From JAFEDN01 sp963844565 (GTDB lineage Bacteria > Pseudomonadota > Gammaproteobacteria > Coxiellales > Coxiellaceae), in NCBI GenBank assembly GCA_963844565.1, contig CAWJON010000001.1, positions 372,001 through 436,000 of the forward strand: a stretch of DNA of 64,000 nucleotides, given 5' to 3'. The notes under the pieces were generated by a model. It was given only the letters and a program-made list of their open reading frames with translations, was not told the DNA's origin and searched no databases. Position 1 is the stretch's first letter; each line of letters begins with the position of its first letter. Positions 26,571-35,338 of this stretch are shown here, one piece after another. The translations under genes and the position numbers were made by a program.

Positions 26571-26693
26571 TAACTAGCGAGTAGGGAAATATCGGCAATC
26601 TTAATAAATAACTCATGTAACTGGGTTAATAAAGTTAAACGGTTTTGTCGTTTGGCGTGATCTTCACACATCACCATCACTTTATCAAAAAAA
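26570..26693 (-). other. Detached C-terminal coding segment of glyS (out of frame)
   Basis: The run of seven T on the coding strand (26687-26693) is followed, in the next frame, by FFDKVMVMCEDHAKRQNRL, then LTLLTQLHELFIKIADISLL and a stop at 26570-26572. This is the conserved end of bacterial GlyS. One more T in the run would restore a protein of about 693 residues. Confidence 0.88.
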
Positions 26694-28650
26694 GATCAAC
26701 CGATTCTTTTAAAGAGGCAAGTTCTTCTAAAGCTTGGATATACTGACCAGCCTTATACAATTCATTCATTTTTTTATCTTGGATGCTTAACTTCGCAGCT
26801 AATTGTTTTTCCGCATCCTGATCAAATAAGCTAGGGTCTAGAGAGGACTTTGATAAATCCTGCTCTTGTTTGCGTAAAATATTGCGAACTCGTTTGTCTG
26901 CGCTTGCTAAGGCAGTTGCTTCTGGCAGCTGTTGAAATTTTCGAACCGCTTCCAGCCTTTGCATAAAGTTTAAAAGATCAGTTGGTTTTTTTGCCAATAC
27001 GGCTTCAAACTGCTGTGGTGAAAATTCTTTATCTAAACAAAAAGATCTCAGCCGATGCATTACAAAGTCAAATACCTGAGAAATGAGTGCGCTATTAGGT
27101 AAATGTGAAGCATATGTTTTTTTGGCGTGTTCGAGTAATTGCTCTAAATCTAAATGGATATTTTTTTCAATAAGGATCTGCAAAACGCCGTTTGCGGTGC
27201 GGCGTAAGGCAAAAGGATCTTTATCACCGGTGGGTGCTTGATTAATACCGAAAATGCCCACTAACGTATCTACCTTATCCGCTAAGGCAACAGTAATTCC
27301 TTCTTTAGAATTTGGTAAAACATCTGCAGAAAAGCGAGGATAATAATGTTCTTTGATGCTTAATGCCGCGCTTGAGGATAGGCCATCATTATCCGCATAA
27401 TAACATCCCATCACGCCCTGCAAAGTGGGGAATTCGTTAACCATTTCACTGAGCAAATCACATTTGCAAAGTTGTGCCGCTTGTTTAGCAATTTTAACTT
27501 CTGCCCCTATTTTCATGGCAATATATTCCGATAAATTGACGAGTCTTTCAGTTTTGTGCGCCATACTTCCCAATTGTTTTTGAAAAATAACATGTTCTAG
27601 GTGTGGCAGACGGCTTTCTAAACTTTGTTGCAAATCATTTTTGTAAAAGAAAGCGGCGTCAGCTAATCTTGCGTTCAATACCCGTTCATTGCCTTGAATG
27701 ACAGCCTTGGGGTCTTTACTTTCAATATTACTGATTAAAACAAATTTTGGTTGCAACTTACCTAGTTGATCAAAGACCGGAAAATATTTCTGATTGGTTT
27801 TCATCGAGGTGATCAATACTTCTGGAGGTATTTTCAAATAATCTGGATTAAATTCGCCAAGTAAAACCACTGGCCATTCTACCAAGGCTGTTACTTCATT
27901 TAGCAATTCATCATCCCACCCAAGCTGATTTCCATTTGGGAGTGCTAATTGAATGTTTTTTTGGATTAACTCTCGTCTTTCTTCAAAACTGGCAATCACT
28001 TTAGCCTCTTTCAGTTTTTCTGAATAGGATTGTGGAGTAGTGATAAGGACAGTCTCAGGATGGTGGAAACGATGCCCGTAGGATTTATTACTTGAGGTTA
28101 AATTAAAAATCTTTGCTGTCACTGCTTGTTCGCCAAATAAAATTAAAATCCAATGAACAGGTCGAGCAAAACTTTCAGCATGTGATCCCCAGCGCATGGG
28201 ACGATCAATCGGAATTTTACGCAATGCCAGGGCAATGAGTTCGGGTAACAGCTCAATAGTGAGGCGTCCCGGACGTTGGCCCGAAAAATATAAAAATTTC
28301 CCCTTTGGGGTTTCTTTTACAGTCAATTGTTCAACACTTATGCTGCAGGCTTCTGCAAAACCAATCGCAGCGGGCGTCGGTTTCCCTGATTTATCAAAAG
28401 CCGCATTTTCGTGAGGGCCTTGACGCTCAATCGTTTGTGGTTCTTGTTTATCTGCAATGTCCGAAAGAAGAACTGCGATTCTGCGTGGGGTGGCAAAAGT
28501 GCTTACACGCGAATGCGAAGCCATTAACTGCGCTGATTCAAGCTGTTCAACCAGAATCCGTGATAATTTTTCTTTCAGTGTTTTAACCGCGTTGGTAGGC
28601 AACTCCTCACAACCGATTTCTAGCAGTAGGTCTTTTCGAGTGATAGTCAT
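26677..28650 (-). CDS. glyS: Glycyl-tRNA synthetase beta subunit, frameshifted near the C-terminus
   Basis: 657 residues as read. Recognised from LLEIGCEELPTNAVK at the start, RPMRWGSHAESFARPVHWI, and TNQKYFPVFDQ. The beta subunit binds the tRNA and, with GlyQ, charges tRNA-Gly. The usual length is about 690. Here the frame ends at LFLIK instead of continuing into the conserved DKVMVM segment of the anticodon-binding domain, because a T-run has seven and not eight T. As glyS is essential, either the truncated protein still works, the ribosome slips on the T7 run, or the base is an assembly error. The start overlaps the glyQ stop by 4 bases (ATGA). Confidence 0.93.
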   Translation of the reverse strand: MTITRKDLLLEIGCEELPTNAVKTLKEKLSRILVEQLESAQLMASHSRVSTFATPRRIAVLLSDIADKQEPQTIERQGPHENAAFDKSGKPTPAAIGFAEACSISVEQLTVKETPKGKFLYFSGQRPGRLTIELLPELIALALRKIPIDRPMRWGSHAESFARPVHWILILFGEQAVTAKIFNLTSSNKSYGHRFHHPETVLITTPQSYSEKLKEAKVIASFEERRELIQKNIQLALPNGNQLGWDDELLNEVTALVEWPVVLLGEFNPDYLKIPPEVLITSMKTNQKYFPVFDQLGKLQPKFVLISNIESKDPKAVIQGNERVLNARLADAAFFYKNDLQQSLESRLPHLEHVIFQKQLGSMAHKTERLVNLSEYIAMKIGAEVKIAKQAAQLCKCDLLSEMVNEFPTLQGVMGCYYADNDGLSSSAALSIKEHYYPRFSADVLPNSKEGITVALADKVDTLVGIFGINQAPTGDKDPFALRRTANGVLQILIEKNIHLDLEQLLEHAKKTYASHLPNSALISQVFDFVMHRLRSFCLDKEFSPQQFEAVLAKKPTDLLNFMQRLEAVRKFQQLPEATALASADKRVRNILRKQEQDLSKSSLDPSLFDQDAEKQLAAKLSIQDKKMNELYKAGQYIQALEELASLKESVDLFLIK

Positions 28651-29576
28651 GGTGCAGCATTCGCGTTCTGTAAAGGAAAACCAAGACGTGAACGTTCAGC
28701 ATAATAAGTTTGGGCAACTGCTTGTGCTAGTTTGCGAATGCGGAGTATGTAACGTTGTCTTTCGGTGACGCCAATGGCATGTCTGGCATCTAATAGGTTA
28801 AAAGTGTGAGAAGCTTTTAGCACCATTTCGTATGCTGGCAAGGACAGCTCTTCTGTAATCAAGCGCGCCGCTTCTTGTTCATAATTATCAAATTGATTGA
28901 ATAGAAAAGGTACGTTGGCTTGTTTAAAATTGTATGTCGACATTTCCACTTCGTTTTGACGAAAAACATCGCCATAAGTGATTTTGCGTTGGTCGTTTTC
29001 CATCCAGACCAAGTCATACATGTTTTCAACCCCTTGTAAGAACATCGCCAATCTTTCTAATCCGTAAGTCAATTCCCCACTGACGGGATTACAATCTTGA
29101 CCGCCTACTTGTTGAAAATAAGTAAACTGACTGATTTCCATCCCATCCTGCCAAACTTCCCAGCCCAAGCCCCAAGCGCCTAAAGTGGGAGACTCCCAAT
29201 TGTCTTCAACAAATCGTATATCATGCAGTAGAGGGTCAACACCGAGTTCTTTTAAAGAATTTAGATAAAGTTCTTGAATATTGTCAGGGGAGGGTTTTAA
29301 CATCACTTGCAATTGATAGTAGTGCTGACTGCGATTTGGATTTTCGCCGTAACGTCCGTCGGTTGGGCGTCGAGAGGGTTGAACAAAAATCGCTTGCCAA
29401 GGTTCCGGGCCAATGGCGCGCAAAAAAGTTCCAGGATGAAAAGTGCCAGCGCCTACTTCCAAATCAAAAGGCTGCAATAATACACAACCTTGCGCCGTCC
29501 AATATTTTTGAAGGCGCAAGATTATTTCTTGAAAAGTCAGCTTTGTTTTAAGGAGGTGACTTTTATCGTTTGGCAT
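28647..29576 (-). CDS. glyQ: Glycyl-tRNA synthetase alpha subunit
   Basis: 309 residues. Class II synthetase catalytic subunit: TFQEIILRLQKYWTAQGC, QPFDLEVGAGTFHPGTFLRA, FVQPSRRPTDGRYGENPNR, and GLGWEVWQDGMEISQFTYFQQ are all family signatures. The ATG at 29576 is preferred over a GTG just before it. The N-terminus is about ten residues longer than in E. coli and overlaps the end of the dsbA-like gene by 14 bases. It is followed by glyS with a 4-base overlap. Confidence 0.96.
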   Translation of the reverse strand: MPNDKSHLLKTKLTFQEIILRLQKYWTAQGCVLLQPFDLEVGAGTFHPGTFLRAIGPEPWQAIFVQPSRRPTDGRYGENPNRSQHYYQLQVMLKPSPDNIQELYLNSLKELGVDPLLHDIRFVEDNWESPTLGAWGLGWEVWQDGMEISQFTYFQQVGGQDCNPVSGELTYGLERLAMFLQGVENMYDLVWMENDQRKITYGDVFRQNEVEMSTYNFKQANVPFLFNQFDNYEQEAARLITEELSLPAYEMVLKASHTFNLLDARHAIGVTERQRYILRIRKLAQAVAQTYYAERSRLGFPLQNANAAP

Positions 29577-30357
29577 CACTCGGCGCTAGTTTATCAATGG
29601 ATTGTTGTAAATCTTTTTCAGGAACACCGCCCGGGATAAAATCGAATTGAGTTAAATCTTTGTTCGCTATCACGAAACTAGGCGTACCGACTAAGCTTAA
29701 TGCTCTAGCCAAATTATAATTGTCTGCCAATTCTTGCTTAATGCCTGGGGAATTCATATCTGTTTTTAGCTGATCCACATTCAATCCCACTGTTTTTGCA
29801 GTATCGAGTATTTTTGCTTCATTAAGCGCGCCATCAACTTTAAATAACGCATTGTGGAATTCAGTATATTTATTTTGTTTTGCTGCAGCTAAGGCGAGTT
29901 GTGAAGCCAGGTTAGAGTTAGCGCCGAAAATCGGGAATTCTTTATAAACGATTTTTAAGTTCTTATTTTTAGAGATTAAACTATCAATAATGGGCTGCAT
30001 TTCTTTGCAGTGTCCGCATTGATAGTCAAAAAATTCCACCAACGTTACGTTGCCATTTGGATTGCCGCCGACTGGCGAATTGGCGTTATTAAACAATTGC
30101 TGTTTGTATTTGGTAATGCCTTGGAGGGCCTGCGACTTGTTTTTGGCTAGCTCCTTATCTTGCAAAGCTTGTGAGGCTTCTAATAAAACTTCCGGTTGGG
30201 TGACCAAATAATCATGAACAATTTTTTGAATGGCTTGCTGTTGATCTGCTGAAAAAGTTGCCGTGTTGGCGTTATTTGCGCCCATCGCTAGATTAAAACC
30301 GAAGGCGGTAAAAATCGAGAGCATAACCAAGCCTACTTTCTTTGTTAATTGAAACAT
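29563..30357 (-). CDS. DsbA-family thiol-disulfide oxidoreductase, Com1-like
   Basis: 264 residues with a signal peptide (about 1-26, ending LAMG-A). The N-terminal helical part (30-95) resembles the dimerisation region of Com1/DsbA2 proteins of Coxiella and Legionella. The thioredoxin domain follows with the active CGHC (Cys114, Cys117) in FFDYQCGHCKEM, and the cis-proline loop GTPSFVIA. The function is disulfide formation or isomerisation in the periplasm, needed by secretion systems and surface proteins such as the Cys-rich proteins at 52-54 kb (inference). It is the first gene of a dsbA-glyQ-glyS unit, which is unusual. Confidence 0.88.
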   Translation of the reverse strand: MFQLTKKVGLVMLSIFTAFGFNLAMGANNANTATFSADQQQAIQKIVHDYLVTQPEVLLEASQALQDKELAKNKSQALQGITKYKQQLFNNANSPVGGNPNGNVTLVEFFDYQCGHCKEMQPIIDSLISKNKNLKIVYKEFPIFGANSNLASQLALAAAKQNKYTEFHNALFKVDGALNEAKILDTAKTVGLNVDQLKTDMNSPGIKQELADNYNLARALSLVGTPSFVIANKDLTQFDFIPGGVPEKDLQQSIDKLAPSDAKR

Positions 30358-30391
30358 ACATTCTCCTTAAAAAATAATAAATACAATTTGA

Positions 30392-31249
30392 TTAAGCTAT
30401 TGCGATAGCCTCCCGCATTTTGAGCATAGCATTTTTTTCCAGCTGTCGTATTCTTTCTGCGGATACTTTGTATTGGGCAGCAAGATCATGCAAGGTTGCT
30501 TTTTTTTCATTTAACCAGCGTTGTTGAAGAATGTCACGGCTGCGGTCATCCAATTGTTCAAGAGCTTGGTAAACAGTTTTTTCCTGTTGATCATCCCAAT
30601 TTTGGTTTTCCAAGGCTTTAGCGGGGTTATAGCTTAAATCTTCAAGATAATGAACGGGTGCTCCCCAATTACTAGATTCATCATCCGCTTCAATGCCGTC
30701 AAATGATTCATCATAATTGCTTAATCGCTCTTCCATCTGCTGAACATCTTTAGCGCTAACATTAAGTTCGGTGGCGACCATTTCTACTTCATGGCGGCTG
30801 AGCCAACCTCGATTTTTAGACATTTTACGTAGGTTGAAAAACAATTTACGCTGTGCTTTGGTGGTGGCAATTTTTACAATCCGCCAATTTCTTAACACGT
30901 ATTCATGTATTTCAGCGCGAATCCAATGGATTGCAAAAGAAACTAAACGCACGCCAACTTTAGGATCAAATCGTTTGACGGCTTTCATCAACCCAATATT
31001 CCCTTCCTGGATTAAGTCCGCTTCTGGAAGACCATAGCCGTTATAGCCGCGCGCAATCCGCACAACTAAACGCAAATGACTTAAAACTAGTTTGCGAGCC
31101 GCGATCAAGTCGTTGTTTTTAATTAATTTATCTGCCAAATCAAGTTCTTCGTCGGCGGTAAGCATGGGAATCTGATTCACCCAATGCGTGTAAGCACTGA
31201 TACTGCCTACTGGAAAAGATTGGTCAATACATAGAATTTGTTTTTTCAT
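30392..31249 (-). CDS. rpoH: RNA polymerase heat-shock sigma factor
   Basis: 285 residues. Region 2 is LRLVVRIARGYNGYGLPEADLIQEGNIGLMKAVKRFDP, quoted here only by its ends LRLVVRIA and AVKRFDP; ISFAIHWIRAEIHEYVLRNWRIVK follows the same pattern with SFAIHWIRAEI. QRKLFFNLRK is the RpoH box that separates it from RpoD and RpoS. Region 4 ends with SAERIRQLEKNAMLKMR. It directs transcription of chaperones and proteases. Confidence 0.96.
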   Translation of the reverse strand: MKKQILCIDQSFPVGSISAYTHWVNQIPMLTADEELDLADKLIKNNDLIAARKLVLSHLRLVVRIARGYNGYGLPEADLIQEGNIGLMKAVKRFDPKVGVRLVSFAIHWIRAEIHEYVLRNWRIVKIATTKAQRKLFFNLRKMSKNRGWLSRHEVEMVATELNVSAKDVQQMEERLSNYDESFDGIEADDESSNWGAPVHYLEDLSYNPAKALENQNWDDQQEKTVYQALEQLDDRSRDILQQRWLNEKKATLHDLAAQYKVSAERIRQLEKNAMLKMREAIAIA

Positions 31250-31459
31250 AAGGGGCTATTTTAACATTAAATTCAGATTGAATAAAAGACCTGAGAGGAT
31301 CCTTAACGAAGGTTTTGCTTTTCTTATGCGCAGAAAATGAACTTGTCTGCATGGTGAAGCAGTGCTATACTCTCTTGCCTATTCAAGAGCTGACTTTCAT
31401 TTTTTTGACAAGCATTGAATAGTTTTTCATTGAATACGTCAAATCTCAATTGGATGATT

Positions 31460-32530
31460 ATGGAAAACAACATAGATTGGCATAAACTAACTTTCCAGCT
31501 AAATGCAACCAAAACTATGTATTTAGCTAAAACTGCCGACGATGGAACATGGATGAAGGGAGAGTTTCTGCCTTTTGGTCCTATCACGCTATCTCCTGCT
31601 GCCGCAGTTTTGAATTATGGTCAGGGATTGATTGAAGGTCTAAAAGCCCACCGTATGCAGGATGGGCAAATTGCCTTGTTCCGTCCAGAAGAAAATGCAA
31701 AACGTTTTATGCAAGGTGCAGAACGTTTGTGTATGATCCCGGTCAGTTTAGAGCATTTTCTAGAAGTAATGCATGAAATAGTTTTTCAAAATCAAGAGCT
31801 TGTGCCGCCTTCTGGGTTGGGCAGCCTTTACATACGTCCCTGTTTGTGGGGAACAAGCCCAATTCTAGGCGTTGCGCCTTCTGGTGAATATACATTTGCC
31901 GTTTTCTGCTCCCCAGTAGGTAATTATTTTAAGGATGGAGAAATTACCCCCGTTAAGTTTGAAATATGCAGCTCCTATCATCGATCCGCCCCATTAGGCG
32001 TGGGTTATATCAAATTTATTGGCAATTACGCTCCGACGTTGAAGCAATCTATTGAGAGCAAAAACCTGGGTATTGCCGGTAATATTTATCTGGACGCTAA
32101 ACACGATGAATATATCGAAGAAGCTGGTATTGCCAATGTTTTTTGTGTTAAAGGCAGTCGTTTAATTACCCCGCCATTAAGTCTGTCAATTTTGTCGGGG
32201 GTAACTCGCGCCTCAATTATTGAGCTTTGCAAAGATAATTTAGGCTTAGAAGTGGTTGAAGAACCGCTTTCTGTCCAAGAGATGCTGGCGGCGGACGAGT
32301 GCTTTTGCACGGGGACTGCCGCTGTGGTTACGCCAATTGGTTCACTCACTTATAAAGGCCGTGAAACTATCTTTCAAAATTTTACGACCGGCAAATATAC
32401 GCAAATGCTTTATCAAACGCTGAGTGGTATCCAAACTGGCGCGATTAAAGATAATAAAGGGTGGATGGTAAAAGTCGAAGGCTCTCCGTTAAATAGAAAT
32501 CAGGTATCTTTTCATGCACATTCAATGTGA
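31460..32530 (+). CDS. ilvE: Branched-chain amino acid aminotransferase (class IV)
   Basis: 356 residues from MENNIDWHK; earlier in-frame starts at 31415 and 31454 have no better ribosome-binding site. It transfers the amino group between leucine, isoleucine or valine and 2-oxoglutarate. The long form of the family is indicated by LNYGQGLIEGLKAHR, RPCLWGTSPILGV, and the PLP lysine Lys185 in YIKFIGNYA. EEAGIANVFCV and LSILSGVTRASIIEL are also conserved; CFCTGTAAVVTPIGSL closes the active site. The gene overlaps the next by 17 bases. Confidence 0.93.
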   Translation: MENNIDWHKLTFQLNATKTMYLAKTADDGTWMKGEFLPFGPITLSPAAAVLNYGQGLIEGLKAHRMQDGQIALFRPEENAKRFMQGAERLCMIPVSLEHFLEVMHEIVFQNQELVPPSGLGSLYIRPCLWGTSPILGVAPSGEYTFAVFCSPVGNYFKDGEITPVKFEICSSYHRSAPLGVGYIKFIGNYAPTLKQSIESKNLGIAGNIYLDAKHDEYIEEAGIANVFCVKGSRLITPPLSLSILSGVTRASIIELCKDNLGLEVVEEPLSVQEMLAADECFCTGTAAVVTPIGSLTYKGRETIFQNFTTGKYTQMLYQTLSGIQTGAIKDNKGWMVKVEGSPLNRNQVSFHAHSM

Positions 32531-33053
32531 GCGAATACTCCTTTCACAAGTCAATAGTACTTGGCCACAGAAAGAACTCTTTACCAATCAAAGGCGACCG
32601 GCCATTTTGGGTAATTGGTATGCAAAGATATTAACTTTTCTACAGAGTGAGTTTTTGGTGATTGTGCATAATCAAAGTTTGTTAACACTAGTGGAATTTC
32701 TGGATCTTAGCTCCCCAGATTCTTTCCATCAAGTATTTACCAATGTACGCGGCAAAATTTCAGAAATTTTACAAGAGTATTATTTCCTTTCAGACAATCA
32801 GCTGACAGAACTGTTAAATTCTTTTTCTGTCGTTACTTTTGGCCAAATAGAAGATCAAAATTTTGCACCGGTAATGCAAGTAATCACCAAAATTTATCAA
32901 AGAAAGTTTCTTCAAGCTAAACAGAAAGCAAAAAATGGAGAAATCAGACTCTGGGAGATAGAGGAAAATTTAAACAAGATACCGCGTCGGGAGTTAGGCG
33001 GCATTTCTCCGCTAGAGACAATCCGCGAATTGGTCAGATCTGGGCTAAATTGA
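32514..33053 (+). CDS. Hypothetical protein, DUF6933-like
   Basis: 179 residues, soluble. The first 80 residues (MHIQCERILLSQV, GNWYAKILTF, FLVIVHNQSLLTLVEF) look like DUF6933, a small family of unknown function whose members start with a short beta strand and contain an N-W-x-A-x-x segment. The match is by memory of the pattern and not certain. It overlaps the aminotransferase gene by 17 bases and is probably co-translated. A hairpin terminator follows 2 bases after the stop. Confidence 0.75.
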   Translation: MHIQCERILLSQVNSTWPQKELFTNQRRPAILGNWYAKILTFLQSEFLVIVHNQSLLTLVEFLDLSSPDSFHQVFTNVRGKISEILQEYYFLSDNQLTELLNSFSVVTFGQIEDQNFAPVMQVITKIYQRKFLQAKQKAKNGEIRLWEIEENLNKIPRRELGGISPLETIRELVRSGLN

Positions 33054-33054
33054 C

Positions 33055-33082
33055 AGCAATTTCCGCTGAAGCGGAAATTGCT
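33055..33082 (+). terminator. Hairpin terminator after the DUF6933-like gene
   Basis: Perfect 12-bp stem AGCAATTTCCGC/GCGGAAATTGCT with a TGAA loop, followed by the T-rich TTCCTTGTTTTG. Confidence 0.7.
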
Positions 33083-33095
33083 TCCTTGTTTTGAT

Positions 33096-33237
33096 ACTGA
33101 ATCCCAGCTAAGCTGGGATTCAGTAATGAAGGGGGGGATCGCTAGCCGCTCTTCTCCCCCTTTGATTCCGAGCATCGGCTTCGCCGAGCGCAGGATATAA
33201 AACCAGGAAGCAATACTCGGCGAAGCCGAGAATTGCT
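33096..33237. repeat. Array of three more perfect hairpins
   Basis: Stem 1: 14-bp arms at 33096-33109 and 33111-33124 (ACTGAATCCCAGCT and its complement). Stem 2: AAGGGGG at 33129-33135 with CCCCCTT at 33156-33162. Stem 3: 33209-33237 with the core CTCGGCGAAGCCGAG; part of this core also occurs inverted at 33176-33188 (CGGCTTCGCCGAG). With the terminator before them there are four hairpins within 183 bases and no gene. Confidence 0.7.
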
Positions 33238-33305
33238 GGCATTTTCAGACTAGATCTACTATCTTTTAAGTATAAATCATGGATGAAAAGGTAGAAGGAG
33301 AAGTT

Positions 33306-33527
33306 ATGAAAGGATTTCATATTCTAGCGGCGACCGGATTGATCATTTCTTTAAGTTTAACTGGATGTACAGGCGACCCCACAGCAAATGGCACTATTGG
33401 CGCTGCTGCAGGCGCGGCTGCCGCTGCTTTAATGGGAAGCGCTTTAGGTGGCACAACTGGCGCAGTGATTGGTGGAATAGCGGGAGCTGCGGGTGGTGCA
33501 TACCTGGGCAGTAAATATGGTGATTAG
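33306..33527 (+). CDS. Glycine-zipper lipoprotein
   Basis: 73 residues from the ATG at 33306 with AAGGAG 5 bases upstream. The lipoprotein signal ends at the lipobox SLTGC (Cys20). The rest is a glycine-zipper 2TM region with small-residue repeats (GTIGAAAGAAAAALMGSALGG, GAVIGGIAGAAGGAYLG). Related to outer-membrane SlyB/17-kDa-antigen-type small lipoproteins. It is followed 29 bases later by lemA. Confidence 0.87.
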   Translation: MKGFHILAATGLIISLSLTGCTGDPTANGTIGAAAGAAAAALMGSALGGTTGAVIGGIAGAAGGAYLGSKYGD

Positions 33528-33556
33528 CATCTTTAGCGTTTAGAAAGGAAAATTAT

Positions 33557-34135
33557 ATGGGTTTATTTATTTCTTTATTAATTATTGTCTTTTTACTGCT
33601 TGTTTATGTCATTGCGGTTTACAACGCTTTGATTCGAATGATCGAAGCGGTGCGCAACAATGAGCGGCAAATTGATATTCAATTAGACCGGCGATTTAAG
33701 GTTTTTGAATCTTTAATCAATGTCGTAAAAAAATATATGGATTATGAAAAATCCACTTTAAAAGAAGTGGTTGCTTTACGTAATCAAGCATTGGCAGCGA
33801 AAGCAAGCGGCGATGTTGAAACCCGTCAGCAATCAGAAAATAAAATTTCTGATATTCTCTCCGGAATTAATGTGGTGTTTGAACAATATCCGGATTTGAA
33901 AGCCAATCAAAATGCTTTGCAGCTACAGGAAGAGATCGTTAATACTGAAAATAAATTGGCATATTCCAAACAAGCCTATAACGATAGTATTGAACGTTAT
34001 AACGCTAAGAAAAAATCTTTCTTTGAATCCGTGGTGGTGAAATTATTTTCTGGAAAATTAGATTTTAATTTCCCATATTGGAGTTTGAGTCAAGAAAAAA
34101 TAAAAAGTAGCGAAGATTATACGGTTAAAATGTAA
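33557..34135 (+). CDS. lemA: LemA family protein
   Basis: 192 residues: one N-terminal membrane helix (about 3-25), then YNALIRMIEAVRNNERQIDIQLDRRFKVFESL, cited by its parts YNALIRMIEAV and IDIQLDRRF, the LemA signature. The following helices include YDYEK-like MDYEKSTLKEV and ENKLAYSKQAYNDSIERYN. LemA is usually found with an M48 peptidase, as here (gap of 5 bases). The exact role is unknown; probably an envelope stress or quality-control pair. Confidence 0.93.
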   Translation: MGLFISLLIIVFLLLVYVIAVYNALIRMIEAVRNNERQIDIQLDRRFKVFESLINVVKKYMDYEKSTLKEVVALRNQALAAKASGDVETRQQSENKISDILSGINVVFEQYPDLKANQNALQLQEEIVNTENKLAYSKQAYNDSIERYNAKKKSFFESVVVKLFSGKLDFNFPYWSLSQEKIKSSEDYTVKM

Positions 34136-34140
34136 GCCAT

Positions 34141-35193
34141 ATGGCCAACTTATCCCAAAAATACAACATCAATACACCTGATTGGAGAAAATCCTCACGT
34201 CAAAATAAACAACGCACTTTGTTGGTCATAATTATTTTTATTGTTTTATATATGGTGTTGGGATTCTTAATTGATTTGTTCATCTGCTCTGAAAAATATC
34301 CACATGCGTCACTTTCTCTAATCGCAAAAGCGTTATTGACGCTGCATTTAATCCCGTTTGCAACCGTAATCACCGCGGTGGTGGCAATTATTTCTTTGTG
34401 GGTAACTATTATTTTTTCGGATAAGTTGATGTTGTTGGGAACTGCGTACCACGAAGTAACTACCGACAATTCGCGTAATCTGCAAGAAAAACAGCTATAC
34501 AATACAATAGAAGAAATGAAAGTTGCGGCTGGATTAAATTACATGCCGCGAGTGTATATTATCGAAGCCGATTATATGAATGCTTTTGCCAGCGGATTTA
34601 CTGAAAAATCTGCTATGGTAGCGATTACACAAGGCTTATTAGATAAATTGGATCGCGCCGAATTACAAGCCGTCATGGCGCACGAATTAAGTCATATTCG
34701 TCATTTGGATATCAAGTTAACGTTGATGGCTTCGGTGCTTGCCAATTTAATGCTGATTATGATCGACATTTTATTTTATGGCGTGCTTTTTGGTGGTGGC
34801 CGACGCAGTCGAAATCGCGAAGGAGGCAGTAATTGGTTGATAATTGTCGTGGTAATTTTACGTTACCTGTTACCGCTGATTACGGTTCTGCTAATGTTAT
34901 TTCTAAGTCGTACTCGTGAATATATGGCGGACGCCGGCGCTGTTGAATTAACCCGCGATAATGATCCTTTAGCTCGCGCTTTATTAAAAATTAGCGGAGA
35001 TTATCAACAGAACCAAGAAAGGTATGCACAAGAATACAAAAATACTCCACATGAACAAGTGCGAAGAGAAGCTTATATTTTTGACCCAAAGACGGCAGGC
35101 ATCAGCGAAAAGCAAGCCAGCAGCGATTTTTTCTCCACCCATCCCAGTCTACAGAAACGTTTAGAGGCCATCGGCTATAAAAATCGATCGTAA
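34141..35193 (+). CDS. htpX: HtpX-like M48 membrane metallopeptidase
   Basis: 350 residues. Membrane helices lie at about 26-48, 70-92, 193-215 and 228-253. The zinc site is HELSH (His181, Glu182, His185), and the third ligand Glu is in SRTREYMADAGAVEL. Peptidases of this type degrade misfolded membrane proteins. The C-terminal ~60 residues (THPSLQKRLEAIGY) are usual. The last seven codons and stop are within a 22-bp sequence repeated after the next gene. Confidence 0.93.
   Translation: MANLSQKYNINTPDWRKSSRQNKQRTLLVIIIFIVLYMVLGFLIDLFICSEKYPHASLSLIAKALLTLHLIPFATVITAVVAIISLWVTIIFSDKLMLLGTAYHEVTTDNSRNLQEKQLYNTIEEMKVAAGLNYMPRVYIIEADYMNAFASGFTEKSAMVAITQGLLDKLDRAELQAVMAHELSHIRHLDIKLTLMASVLANLMLIMIDILFYGVLFGGGRRSRNREGGSNWLIIVVVILRYLLPLITVLLMLFLSRTREYMADAGAVELTRDNDPLARALLKISGDYQQNQERYAQEYKNTPHEQVRREAYIFDPKTAGISEKQASSDFFSTHPSLQKRLEAIGYKNRS
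35171..35192. repeat. 22-bp direct repeat, copy 1 (end of htpX)
   Basis: TCGGCTATAAAAATCGATCG plus TA, identical to 36523-36544. This copy is the original 3' end of htpX. The copies are 1,352 bases apart and bracket the DUF4143 ATPase gene and a long hairpin. Confidence 0.85.
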
Positions 35194-35223
35194 TGGTTTA
35201 ACAAACAATTTTCTAAGGGGGCC

Positions 35224-35284
35224 GCAAAGTGGCATCGCAAATGCCATTTTGCGTCTCAGAATGGCATTTGCGATGCCACTTTGC
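35224..35284. repeat. Perfect 25-bp-stem hairpin
   Basis: Arms at 35224-35248 and 35260-35284 are exact reverse complements around an 11-base loop; the arm begins GCAAAGTGGCATCGC. There is no T-run. It may act as terminator for htpX or as a recombination or mRNA-protecting element. It lies inside the segment bracketed by the 22-bp repeats. Confidence 0.75.
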
Positions 35285-35338
35285 TTGATACTCTGCTCAT
35301 AAGCTGCCAGAATTAAATCTTTAACTCAGGCAAAGCTT

